Source of the DNA: Flavobacterium paronense
GTDB lineage: Bacteria; Bacteroidota; Bacteroidia; Flavobacteriales; Flavobacteriaceae
Reading direction: 5' to 3'
Length of the DNA: 64,000 nt
NCBI RefSeq assembly: GCF_030409795.1
Contig: NZ_JAUFQN010000019.1
Span: forward strand, 1,922,001 to 1,986,000
Shown: piece after piece, positions 16,938-27,424 of the stretch
Numbering within the stretch: position 1 is the first letter of the stretch
Layout of the letters: each line of letters starts with the position of its first letter
Position numbers and translations under genes: made by a program
The notes under the pieces: generated by a model
Seen by the model: only the letters and a program-made list of their open reading frames with translations
Told to the model about the DNA's origin: nothing
The model's database searches: none

Positions 16938-18221
16938 TCAACTCAAAACTTCAAACATAGCTTTGGCTTTCAACAGACATTCTTCATATTCCTGTTCGGG
17001 ATTGGATTGCGAAGTGATGGCGCTTCCGACTGAAAACGATAGGTACTTTTCCTTGGCATTATATAGAATACTTCGGATAACGACATTGAAATCGAAATCA
17101 TTATTGGGTGTAAAATAGCCTACCGCACCGCTGTATAAGCCTCGTTTTGATTCTTCGAGTTCTTCAATAATCTTCATGGCTGAAATCTTTGGTGCTCCAG
17201 TCATGCTTCCCATTGGAAAAGTGGTACGTAGAATTTCTACTGGAGAAATTGTGTTTTCCACAGTGGAAACAACTGTTGAAATCATTTGATGAACTTGATC
17301 GAAAGTATAAATACCACACAATTCTTCAACTTCAACTGAACCTTTAATTGCTGTATGCGATAAATCATTGCGGACCAAATCAACAATCATGATGTTTTCG
17401 GAACGTTCTTTTGGGTTTTGCTCTAATTCTTTTTTTGAATTATTGTCTAACGTTTCGTCTGAAAAACGCTTGGCTGTTCCTTTTATCGGTTGCGAAATAA
17501 TTTTATATCCTTCTTTTCTTAGATAGCGTTCCGGAGAAGCGCAAAGTAAATACTGTTCCTTATTTTTGAAGAATATTGCAAATGGTGGTTTGGAAATTGC
17601 ATTTAGCTTTTGATAGATTTCGATGGGTTCAACAGTAGCATTTTCGGCATAAAATTCCATGCAAAAGTTAGCTTCATAAATATCTCCACGATGAATATAT
17701 TCGAGCATTTTGTTTACTTTTGAAAGATAACTTTCTTTTGAAATGCGTTGTTTAATTGATAATTGATAATTGATAATTGACAATTTACAATTATTCTCTA
17801 TACCGATTAAATCAGATTCTATTTCATCATCACATAAGCGCAAATACTGAACTTCTAACTGATTTCCTTTTAGCAGAAACAGCTTCTTTGGCTGAAAGAA
17901 AAATAAATCGGGAAAATACAAACCGTCAAAGTTATTGGAATACAATTCTTCTATATCATTTTTTACATCATAGGACAAATAACCAAACAGCCAATCTTTA
18001 GTTTGTTGCTGGTATTGTTTTAAATCTTCAAAAGCATTGTGATAATCTGTTTTCACAGAAGTAAAAGCATCGACAGCCAATACACAGTCAAAACTGGATT
18101 GCTGTTGATGATAATTGTTTGAATCTAAAAAAACCACTTCCCTAAACTGTTGTGACCAATGTAATAATTGGTTTTTGAATAGCTCAGGATTGTTGATTTT
18201 TTTCGAAATTATAGTTCTCAA
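16938..18221 (-). CDS. pabB: Aminodeoxychorismate synthase component I
   Basis: This enzyme converts chorismate plus ammonia to aminodeoxychorismate for folate. The chorismate-binding domain has GDIYEANFCMEF, LLCASPERYL, SQPIKGTAKR, NIMIVDLVRNDLSH and the catalytic end FPMGSMTGAPK. I chose a TTG start at 18221, giving 427 residues. The longer frame from an ATG at 18341 would add 40 hydrophobic residues unlike this cytosolic family. A 7-bp tandem repeat of intergenic type (17755-17782) lies in the linker just before the catalytic domain and encodes LSIINYQLSI. Confidence 0.88.
   Translation of the reverse strand: MRTIISKKINNPELFKNQLLHWSQQFREVVFLDSNNYHQQQSSFDCVLAVDAFTSVKTDYHNAFEDLKQYQQQTKDWLFGYLSYDVKNDIEELYSNNFDGLYFPDLFFFQPKKLFLLKGNQLEVQYLRLCDDEIESDLIGIENNCKLSIINYQLSIKQRISKESYLSKVNKMLEYIHRGDIYEANFCMEFYAENATVEPIEIYQKLNAISKPPFAIFFKNKEQYLLCASPERYLRKEGYKIISQPIKGTAKRFSDETLDNNSKKELEQNPKERSENIMIVDLVRNDLSHTAIKGSVEVEELCGIYTFDQVHQMISTVVSTVENTISPVEILRTTFPMGSMTGAPKISAMKIIEELEESKRGLYSGAVGYFTPNNDFDFNVVIRSILYNAKEKYLSFSVGSAITSQSNPEQEYEECLLKAKAMFEVLS
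17755..17782. repeat. 7-bp tandem repeat inside pabB
   Basis: ATTGATA is repeated three times and followed by ATTGACA, at 17755-17782. It is read through in frame by pabB. Confidence 0.85.
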
Positions 18222-18421
18222 TGAGATGATTTTTATAGCACTCAAAATTACAATAAAATAATTGGTCGTTAGAATTGAATAAGCTGAAATTTTTGGCATG
18301 CTTTTTAGTAAGCACAAAACAACATTTAACAAGAAATTCATTTTAGCTATTGATAGAAAACTACACTCACTTTTTGAAATTGAAATTGTAACTATTATTA
18401 ACTATTTAAAATGAATTTAAA

Positions 18422-19315
18422 ATGAAAAAAAGAACAAAACTTGGTTTGACATTGCTCCTTTTTGGATTTGCCTTTGCGTGTAAACAAGCTGAAGCAACAG
18501 ACAATACTGCTGAAGTATCGGCTGACACTACAGCGGTTGAAAAAACAATCTCTTCTGATGCAGCCGTTGAGAAAAAAGAAAGTAATCGGAAATTTGTACG
18601 AACTGCCGATTTAAAATTCAAAGTCAAAAATGTTGCCAAATCAACCTATGCTATTGAAAATATAGTGGCTAAAAATGGTGGTTTTGTAACCTTCACCGAT
18701 TTGAAAAGCAACATCAATGAAAAATCGGAAACAAAAATTAGTCAAGACAGTACACTCGAAACTACCCGATTTACTGTTGACAATACCATCACCCTTCGTG
18801 TCCCAAACACCCAATTAGATACCGTTTTAAAATCGATGGTGAAAGAAGTTGCCTTTCTAGACAGTCGATTGATAAAAGCTGATGATGTCGCCTTGCAATT
18901 ATTATCTAATAAAATGGCGCAAAAAAGATTGGCTTCTCACCAAAAAAGACTGGAAAAAGGGATTGATACCAAAGGCAAAAAACTAAATGACATTAACAAT
19001 GCCGAAGATAAAGTACTAGGCCGCGCAACCGAAAACGATGAAACCGTTCTGCAGAATCTTAGTTTAGAAGATCAGGTAAATTATAGTACGGTGACTTTGT
19101 ATTTGTACCAAAGAGAAAGCGTTTTACAGGAAATTGTAGCCAATGAAAAAAGTATTAATGCCTACCGACCACATATTGGATTACAAATTTGGGATAGTTT
19201 GAAAACAGGTTGGTTTATGTTTGAGGCTATTATTGCATTTATCGTTCAGTTGTGGGCATTTATTTTATTAATTGTTTTTGGAATAGTAGCTTACAGAAAG
19301 TTTGTCAAAAAATAA
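18422..19315 (+). CDS. DUF4349 lipoprotein
   Basis: This 297-residue protein has a lipobox signal peptide (FGFAFAC, Cys 20), an acidic Thr/Ala linker and a DUF4349 domain. The domain includes TADLKFKVKNVAKSTYAIE, ITLRVPNTQLDTVL and a coiled coil around residues 160-215. A membrane helix (about 262-285) comes near the end. The family is widespread in Bacteroidota and Firmicutes and its function is unknown. It is divergent from pabB across a short spacer that holds no clear promoter box. Confidence 0.85.
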   Translation: MKKRTKLGLTLLLFGFAFACKQAEATDNTAEVSADTTAVEKTISSDAAVEKKESNRKFVRTADLKFKVKNVAKSTYAIENIVAKNGGFVTFTDLKSNINEKSETKISQDSTLETTRFTVDNTITLRVPNTQLDTVLKSMVKEVAFLDSRLIKADDVALQLLSNKMAQKRLASHQKRLEKGIDTKGKKLNDINNAEDKVLGRATENDETVLQNLSLEDQVNYSTVTLYLYQRESVLQEIVANEKSINAYRPHIGLQIWDSLKTGWFMFEAIIAFIVQLWAFILLIVFGIVAYRKFVKK

Positions 19316-19339
19316 CTGTTACTAAATTGATATTGAAAT

Positions 19340-19373
19340 AAATACCATTGGTGCAAACCTTTGGTATTTTTTA
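19340..19373 (+). terminator. Terminator after the DUF4349 gene
   Basis: The stem AAATACCA/TGGTATTT (19340-19347 and 19362-19369), with an inner GGT/ACC, is followed by a T-run. Confidence 0.6.
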
Positions 19374-19375
19374 TT

Positions 19376-19383
19376 TAAATTTG
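19376..19383 (+). promoter_or_regulatory. -7 promoter box of the DoxX-like gene
   Basis: TAAATTTG matches TAnnTTTG, 27 bp before the ATG at 19411. No well-spaced -33 TTTG is visible. Confidence 0.4.
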
Positions 19384-19410
19384 GTATACTAACCAAAAAT
19401 GTAAACTATT

Positions 19411-19785
19411 ATGAAAATCGCTACTATTGTTATTCGAGTATTGATAGGACTTTTTCTCCTATTTGCATCCATCAGTTATTTTTTGCATCTAATGCCTGAA
19501 CCTGTTACTACTGGAGATTTTAAAGCATTCCAATTGGGATTAGTGGCTTCAACTTACTTAATGCCTTTGGCAAAAGCGGTTGAGTTACTTTGTGGTTTAT
19601 CTTATGTAGCTGGTAAATATGTTACCCTAGCAAACATTGTTATTTTGCCTGTTACGCTAAATATTTTATTAATCAATTATTTTATGTCACCAGAAACGCT
19701 TCCAATTGCTGCAGTATTATTTTTGGCAAACTTATTTTTGATTTATCGTTATTGGCATAATTATAAAACGGTTTTTACTCCATAA
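19411..19785 (+). CDS. DoxX-like small membrane protein
   Basis: This 124-residue protein has four predicted membrane helices (about residues 5-25, 45-65, 68-90 and 97-117). RVLIGLFLLFASISYF and the Gly-rich VELLCGLSYVAGKY resemble DoxX/DUF4870-type proteins. The role is unknown; some DoxX proteins act in redox or stress metabolism. It is a single gene between its own promoter box and a strong terminator shared with katG. Confidence 0.75.
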   Translation: MKIATIVIRVLIGLFLLFASISYFLHLMPEPVTTGDFKAFQLGLVASTYLMPLAKAVELLCGLSYVAGKYVTLANIVILPVTLNILLINYFMSPETLPIAAVLFLANLFLIYRYWHNYKTVFTP

Positions 19786-19820
19786 AAAAATGCCTCTCAA
19801 AATTGAGAGGCATTTTTTAT
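19785..19820. terminator. Bidirectional terminator between the DoxX-like gene and katG
   Basis: The near-perfect stem AAAAAATGCCTCTCAA/TTGAGAGGCATTTTTT has a very short loop. Confidence 0.88.
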
Positions 19821-19839
19821 TCTATCTAAGTGAAATGGC

Positions 19840-22035
<2,196 letters not shown>

Positions 22036-22072
22036 TTATTTATATTGGTATAAAATTACATTTTTTATGAAC

Positions 22073-22094
22073 CAAAACTAATGATAACTGTCAT
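22073..22094 (-). promoter_or_regulatory. katG promoter box with adjacent imperfect dyad
   Basis: On the minus strand TAGTTTTG (22073-22080) fits TAnnTTTG, 44 bp before the katG ATG. Directly upstream, ATGATAACTGTCAT (22081-22094) has matching ATGA/TCAT ends. An OxyR- or PerR-type site is possible but unproven. Confidence 0.4.
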
Positions 22095-22242
22095 CTTTTG
22101 CGATAGTTTTTAATTATATATTACTATTTGTAAATTGTCAAAACTTATTTAGAAAAGAGAGCCAAATTGAATAAAATATTTCTTTCAATTTGAGAATTCT
22201 GCACCTCCACATAACATTCCCTTCTTTCTATCAAATCTTTTA

Positions 22243-22250
22243 TATATTTG
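22243..22250 (+). promoter_or_regulatory. -7 promoter box deciding the permease start
   Basis: TATATTTG matches TAnnTTTG. A possible TTG start at 22248 is part of this box, so the ATG at 22278 is preferred. Confidence 0.55.
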
Positions 22251-22277
22251 TTTTCACTAGAACCAAAAACTAACCGT

Positions 22278-24194
22278 ATGCGATTTTCCAATTTATTCCG
22301 AAAAAAAACAGTACAAGACATCCTAAATCAAGTTGCTAAAAATGAAGCTGACGGACATCAGGCTTTAGGCAAGCATTTAACAGCGCGTGATTTAACTGCA
22401 TTTGGTATTGCTGCAATTATTGGAGCCGGAATATTTAGTACCATTGGAAAAGCCAGTGCTGATGGTGGTCCTGGTGTGATTTTCTTATTCATTTTTACAG
22501 CCATTGCTTGTAGTTTTGCAGCCTTTGCTTATGCAGAATTTGCTTCAATGGTACCGGTTTCAGGTAGTGCTTATACTTATTCTTATGTAGCTTTTGGTGA
22601 AATAGTCGCTTGGATTATTGGCTGGGCGCTTATTATGGAATATGCTATTGGAAATATTACTGTTGCAATTTCCTGGAGTGATTACTTTACCGGCTTACTC
22701 GAAAGTGGTGGCATTCATCTTCCCCAATGGGTTCAGATGGATTACCTTACTGCTTCAAATGGTTATAAAGATGCAACGGCTTTAATGCACAGCGGTAAGT
22801 CATTTGGTAATTTATCTGAAGGATTACAAGCTGCTTACTCTGCATGGATAACCTCTCCAACGCTTGGTTCTTTTCATTTTGTTGCTGATTTACCAGCTCT
22901 ATTCATCATTATTGTAATTACTTATTTAGTTTATCGCGGTATGAAAGAGTCGCGTAACGCCAGTAATTTAATGGTTGTAATAAAACTTTGTGTTATTTTA
23001 TTGGTTATTGCTGTTGGTGTTTTTTATGTTGATACCGCCAACTGGCATCCATTTACACCCAATGGTGTTGGTGGAATATTGAAAGGTGTATCAGCTGTAT
23101 TCTTTGCCTATATTGGTTTTGACGCTATATCTACTACTGCAGAAGAGTGTAAAGATCCGCAGCGTGATTTACCCAAAGGGATGATGTGGGCGATTATAAT
23201 TTGTACCGTTTTGTATGTCGTTATAGCTTTGGTATTAACCGGTATGGTAAATTATGCCGATTTGAATGTGGGTGATCCACTAGCATTTGTATTTGATAAA
23301 TTGAATTTGAAATGGATGTCGGGTATTATTGCGGTGAGTGCTGTTGTTGCAATGGCGAGTGTTCTCTTAGTCTTCCAAATGGGTCAACCACGTATCTGGA
23401 TGAGTATGAGCCGTGACGGATTATTACCAAAACGCTTCTCTAAAGTGCATCCTAAATACCACACACCCTCTTATGCGACTATAGTAACAGGTTTTGTGGT
23501 TGCTATTCCGGCCTTATTTTTAAATTTAACTATGGTTACTGATTTGTGCAGTATTGGAACCTTATTTGCTTTTGTATTGGTTTGTGCAGGAGTTTTGGTA
23601 TTACAAAATAAACCTGACATCCCAAGAGGGAAATTTAAAACACCTTATGTTAATTCAAAATATGTGTTTCCTTTATTGATACTAATTGGTATATCGATAG
23701 CTTTTACAGTAAACAAACAATCCACTATGGATTTCTTAACGAATGAAAAACAAATCAATGCTCCGGCAGATATTGTGACTTCATTGAGCAAGGAAGACAG
23801 TAAGAAAGTTTATGATTATTTGGCAACCTTAAAGAAAGATGTAAATACTGTTGATGTTGAAAAACTACTGAGTGAATTCAGTCAAAATGAAAGCACCTAC
23901 AAACAGGTAGTAGATGATATGCCAATTGATAATTCGTTAAAATACGAAAGCGGTTTTAGTTTGTTTAAACATAAAATCCCGATGTGGATATTTCTGATAT
24001 CTTTACTATGCTTTGCGGTTTGGTCATGGAAGCAGAATCTTTCCTTGATACCATTACTCGGATTAGTATGCTGTTTGTATATGATGGCCGAGTTAAGTAT
24101 TTGGAATTGGATTTATTTTACTTGTTGGTTACTGATTGGGCTTACTATCTATTTTGGATTTAGTCATAAAAACAGTAAACTGAATCAGAAATAA
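22278..24194 (+). CDS. APC-superfamily amino acid permease with hydrophilic insert
   Basis: This 638-residue permease imports amino acids by proton symport or exchange. Helix 1 carries AIIGAGIFSTIGKAS, typical of cationic amino acid transporters (YfnA/CAT-like), and FFAYIGFDAISTTAEE marks helix 6. About 12 main helices are followed by a soluble segment of some 90 residues (about 490-580) and then three more helices. The insert is acidic and helical and is not part of the minimal family. The gene is transcribed alone. Confidence 0.88.
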   Translation: MRFSNLFRKKTVQDILNQVAKNEADGHQALGKHLTARDLTAFGIAAIIGAGIFSTIGKASADGGPGVIFLFIFTAIACSFAAFAYAEFASMVPVSGSAYTYSYVAFGEIVAWIIGWALIMEYAIGNITVAISWSDYFTGLLESGGIHLPQWVQMDYLTASNGYKDATALMHSGKSFGNLSEGLQAAYSAWITSPTLGSFHFVADLPALFIIIVITYLVYRGMKESRNASNLMVVIKLCVILLVIAVGVFYVDTANWHPFTPNGVGGILKGVSAVFFAYIGFDAISTTAEECKDPQRDLPKGMMWAIIICTVLYVVIALVLTGMVNYADLNVGDPLAFVFDKLNLKWMSGIIAVSAVVAMASVLLVFQMGQPRIWMSMSRDGLLPKRFSKVHPKYHTPSYATIVTGFVVAIPALFLNLTMVTDLCSIGTLFAFVLVCAGVLVLQNKPDIPRGKFKTPYVNSKYVFPLLILIGISIAFTVNKQSTMDFLTNEKQINAPADIVTSLSKEDSKKVYDYLATLKKDVNTVDVEKLLSEFSQNESTYKQVVDDMPIDNSLKYESGFSLFKHKIPMWIFLISLLCFAVWSWKQNLSLIPLLGLVCCLYMMAELSIWNWIYFTCWLLIGLTIYFGFSHKNSKLNQK

Positions 24195-24198
24195 GCTT

Positions 24199-24240
24199 AA
24201 AACAAAAAATCCCGAGCTGTCGGGATTTTTTGTTTTATTG
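24199..24240. terminator. Bidirectional terminator between permease and LRR gene
   Basis: The stem AAAAAATCCCGA/TCGGGATTTTTT is extended by AAAAC/GTTTT, with a very short loop. Confidence 0.88.
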
Positions 24241-25479
24241 TTTGAGAATTCGTTTTGTTTCGTTGCCGACCTCTGTTTCCACTGTTATGAAATACGCTCC
24301 CTTGGCTAATGAACTTACATCAAGAACTGTGGTATTTTCAAAAGTTAGAATTGTTTGTCCCAAAACATTATTGATAGTTGTTTTGATGATTGGTTCATTA
24401 TTGAAAACTTCAATGTTTATTATATCCGAAGTTGGATTGGGATAAATTGTAAATAAATTGTTTTCAGTAGTTGCAATTCCTAATGTACAATTCTGCGTTA
24501 CCTGAACTGTAGCAGGTACTATACTGGCATAATAGCCTAATTCTATTCCATCCACACAAAGTAATGCTAGTTGTGGATTATTGGAAATATTCGCTCTCGA
24601 ATAAATAATATTTCCGGTTTCTTCACCATTTTGATCTAACTCATAATACCATTCAAAATCATTCAGACCATTTTTTATATCCAAATGAATTAGATTGGGA
24701 TTATTGGTGATATTTGAATAAGTTACATTGAATGGAATCCTTAATTCGGTTAGATTGGTATATTCACATCCCAAATAACCATAAGGAGGATCTGGTGATT
24801 GCGAGCCTACGTAGACATTATCAAGATTAACATATGTCAACGGATTATGGGACAAAATTAAGTCTCCATATATTTCGAGATGATGAAAAGGCAATGAAGT
24901 CAGGTTATTATACGACAAATCAAGCAGGCTTAATTGTTCATCTTCTTTAAGCACAATAGTATTTAGCTGATTATGAGAACAGTTTGCATACATCATTTGA
25001 TCGCCCATGTCAAGAAACACATAAAAATTTGGCAAAAGTAAAGAAGTCAGATTGTTATAACTGCAATCTAAAAAATCCATCCTATTTTCAATATCCTGAC
25101 AGTTTAAGTTTGATAATAAATTATGGGAACAATCCAACCGTCTTAAAAATATAAGGTTATTTACATTAAGTGATGTCATTGAATTATTTTTACAAAAAAG
25201 CTGCCTTAAATTAGAAAACGAATCTATCCCGGTCAATGAACTGATAGCAGCATTCTCAACATAAAGCATTTGCACCAAAAGAGCTTCATTAACTTCAATT
25301 TCCCCATTACTATTGGCATCAATTTTCATTGGGAGAAAATAGGACGAAGAACTTGATGCAATTTGATTGGTGGTATCAGCTTCCAAAAGCTTTGCTTTAA
25401 AATTCGCATCGGGGATAGTAACAATCTGTGCATGTATTGTTACACTCAAAAAAATCAATAACCCTAAATAATCTTTCAT
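24235..25479 (-). CDS. Leucine-rich-repeat protein with type IX secretion signal
   Basis: This 414-residue protein has a signal peptide ending at HAQ. It then has an EF-hand-like calcium loop (DANSNGEIEVNE, about residue 54), about ten irregular leucine-rich repeats (about 75-300), and a C-terminal T9SS sorting domain. The sorting domain shows IYPNPTSDIINIE, NNVLGQTILTFEN and GAYFITVETE. It is expected to cross the outer membrane by T9SS and be attached to the surface or released, likely for adhesion. It lies 4 bp after a paralogue. Confidence 0.9.
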   Translation of the reverse strand: MKDYLGLLIFLSVTIHAQIVTIPDANFKAKLLEADTTNQIASSSSSYFLPMKIDANSNGEIEVNEALLVQMLYVENAAISSLTGIDSFSNLRQLFCKNNSMTSLNVNNLIFLRRLDCSHNLLSNLNCQDIENRMDFLDCSYNNLTSLLLPNFYVFLDMGDQMMYANCSHNQLNTIVLKEDEQLSLLDLSYNNLTSLPFHHLEIYGDLILSHNPLTYVNLDNVYVGSQSPDPPYGYLGCEYTNLTELRIPFNVTYSNITNNPNLIHLDIKNGLNDFEWYYELDQNGEETGNIIYSRANISNNPQLALLCVDGIELGYYASIVPATVQVTQNCTLGIATTENNLFTIYPNPTSDIINIEVFNNEPIIKTTINNVLGQTILTFENTTVLDVSSLAKGAYFITVETEVGNETKRILKQ

Positions 25480-25483
25480 TTTC

Positions 25484-26827
25484 TTATAGTTTAATTATCC
25501 TTTGGGTTTTCCTACCAGATAAAGTTTCGACTGTAATAAAATAAGTTCCTTTGGTTAATGAGCTTATATCAATAGTTGAAGCGTTTTCAAAAGTCATTAT
25601 AGTTTGTCCTAATACATTGGTAATACTTGCCTTATTTATAACTTGATTATTAGAAACTTCTATGTTTACTATACCCGAAGTTGGGTTGGGATAAATGGTA
25701 ACTACCGCTTTATTAAAATCATCAACTGACATATTCACTGAAACTAGAATATCACAATTACTACCATTATAAACTAAAACATTACCACTGGTATTGTAAT
25801 TGGTCAATGCCAATTGATTTTGTTCTCCATCATCGGTACAGATTGAAACTAACAGTGGGTTGTTATGTATTCTAAATGCAAAAAAAAGCAAATCGGGATC
25901 GCTAAAAGAAAAGACACCATTTCTAACATTTATTGTTTGCAAATTAGGGCAATCAGTTGCAATTAATTGAGAAGTCCCAGATTGAGAACAATCGATATTG
26001 GTAACTAATGTATTAGAAACCGAAAGTAATCTTAATCCCATAAGACCATTTACATTTATAGTAGTCAATGGATTGCCCGAACAGTATAACGTTTCTAATG
26101 AAGTTAGGGTTGACTGCAAATTAACTGAGCTAATATTATTGGCACTAAAATCTAAATATCTAAGCAATGTTAATCCAGTTAAATCCAAACTATTTAAGTT
26201 ATTGTTGGCGCTAAGAAATTCTATAATACCCAGATTAGCTGTATTGATAATACTGCTTAGTTGGTTGTTACTACAAAAAGCATATTTTAAAGCAGTAAGT
26301 CCATTAAAATCAAGAGAAGTAATACTATTATTTTCACACCATAACCATTGAAGGTTTGTCAATCCAGACAAGTTAAGTGCGCTCATAGTATTATTATAAC
26401 AATATAACTTTATCAAATTATTTAAACCAGTAACATTCAATGAGCTTAATGTACCGTTATTGGCTTGTAGAAACTGAAGATTAATCAACGCAGTCAAATT
26501 TAAATCCGTTATGGAATTGCTACTACAATCCAAATAGGTAAGGTTTGTAAAATACTGTATACCATCCATCGAAGAAATATTATTAGTTGCAATGGAATTT
26601 GTAGAAACATTTAGCTGTGCTACATTCAATGCTTCAGTAACCTGAATTTCATTGTCATTATTGATATCAATCTTTATATTGGTTCCGCTAGAATTTTTAG
26701 CAATGGCGTTTGAAACATTCGAGGCCAATAATAAAGTTTTAAAATTTACATCAGGAATAGTAACAATCTGCCCTATAGCTCCCAAACTAAAGAATAAGAA
26801 CAAGAAAGAAAAGTAGTTGTTTTTCAT
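25484..26827 (-). CDS. Leucine-rich-repeat protein with type IX secretion signal (paralogue)
   Basis: This 447-residue paralogue of the downstream gene has a signal peptide to about residue 20 and the shared IVTIPDVNFKTLLL segment. It also has an EF-hand-like loop (DINNDNEIQVTE) and about twelve repeats of the LxxLxxLxCxxN type. The T9SS type A sorting domain shows IYPNPTSGIVNIE and GTYFITVETL. The pair arose by tandem duplication and probably forms a two-gene operon. Confidence 0.9.
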   Translation of the reverse strand: MKNNYFSFLFLFFSLGAIGQIVTIPDVNFKTLLLASNVSNAIAKNSSGTNIKIDINNDNEIQVTEALNVAQLNVSTNSIATNNISSMDGIQYFTNLTYLDCSSNSITDLNLTALINLQFLQANNGTLSSLNVTGLNNLIKLYCYNNTMSALNLSGLTNLQWLWCENNSITSLDFNGLTALKYAFCSNNQLSSIINTANLGIIEFLSANNNLNSLDLTGLTLLRYLDFSANNISSVNLQSTLTSLETLYCSGNPLTTINVNGLMGLRLLSVSNTLVTNIDCSQSGTSQLIATDCPNLQTINVRNGVFSFSDPDLLFFAFRIHNNPLLVSICTDDGEQNQLALTNYNTSGNVLVYNGSNCDILVSVNMSVDDFNKAVVTIYPNPTSGIVNIEVSNNQVINKASITNVLGQTIMTFENASTIDISSLTKGTYFITVETLSGRKTQRIIKL

Positions 26828-26901
26828 AATCAGTTTATTAAGAGGATTTAAAGGTACTGAATAAACCTGAATTGTAACTTATCAATTACAAAAATACACC
26901 A

Positions 26902-26938
26902 CAAAAAAATCCGTTAAAGAACGTTGGGATTTTTTTGT
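26902..26938. terminator. Terminator-like hairpin
   Basis: AAAAAAATCC pairs with GGATTTTTTT across a loop containing GTTAAAGAAC. Its loop side shares AATCCGTTA with the neighbouring terminator. Confidence 0.5.
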
Positions 26939-26949
26939 TCCTCCAAAAC

Positions 26950-26990
26950 AAAAAATCCGTTACAGAGAACTCTATAACGGATTTTCTACA
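26950..26990 (-). terminator. Strong minus-strand terminator
   Basis: The 11-bp stem AAAATCCGTTA/TAACGGATTTT (26952-26962 and 26975-26985) is followed on the minus strand by a T-rich tract. It would end a transcript coming from the long gap upstream, more than 400 bases past the transporter stop. Confidence 0.75.
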
Positions 26991-27424
26991 CAATCTGGTT
27001 TGTTTCTTATTACCCTCTTTTGCTTTAAACAGTCAGTAGCTGTACTTCTTATTTTAATTTATTGGTTTTTACCAACTGCAAAAGGATAAATATCTTCTTT
27101 ACGGCAACATAAGTTACGCTCAGATTTGCATATAATTAAGGATTGCTTTTACTGTTAAAGTTTCCCCTTGTTGAACATTGTATTAAATTGTTCATTCAAA
27201 ACAACTTCTTCTAATATTCTATGTTAAAGTTATTAAATTAAATTCAATTATTATTGATTTTCAATTAATTAACACAAAAAAAAGATGTATTTTCAGTTCT
27301 TGTATTCTATTACTTATTAATAAAAAATAAAACTAAAATTTATCTTATAAGTTTAAGTTCCCAAATTCCTTCTTACACTTTTTCATATTTGATGTGGAAT
27401 TTAAATACTACAATTATGTAACTG
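26991..27424 (-). other. Gene-poor stretch; possible small RNA or long 3' UTR
   Basis: This stretch of about 430 bases lies between the transporter stop and a strong minus-strand terminator, with no credible ORF. The part at about 26991-27180 is less AT-rich than its flanks and has small hairpins (TTGGT-AAAA-ACCAA and ACAG-N7-CTGT on the minus strand). It does not show the conserved signatures of tmRNA or RNase P RNA. I see no promoter box for an independent RNA. Confidence 0.3.

Noticed and set aside
26991..27424. tmRNA, RNase P RNA or a tRNA in the gap
   Set aside because: No cloverleaf, CCA end, tag-coding frame or conserved P4-type segments were found.
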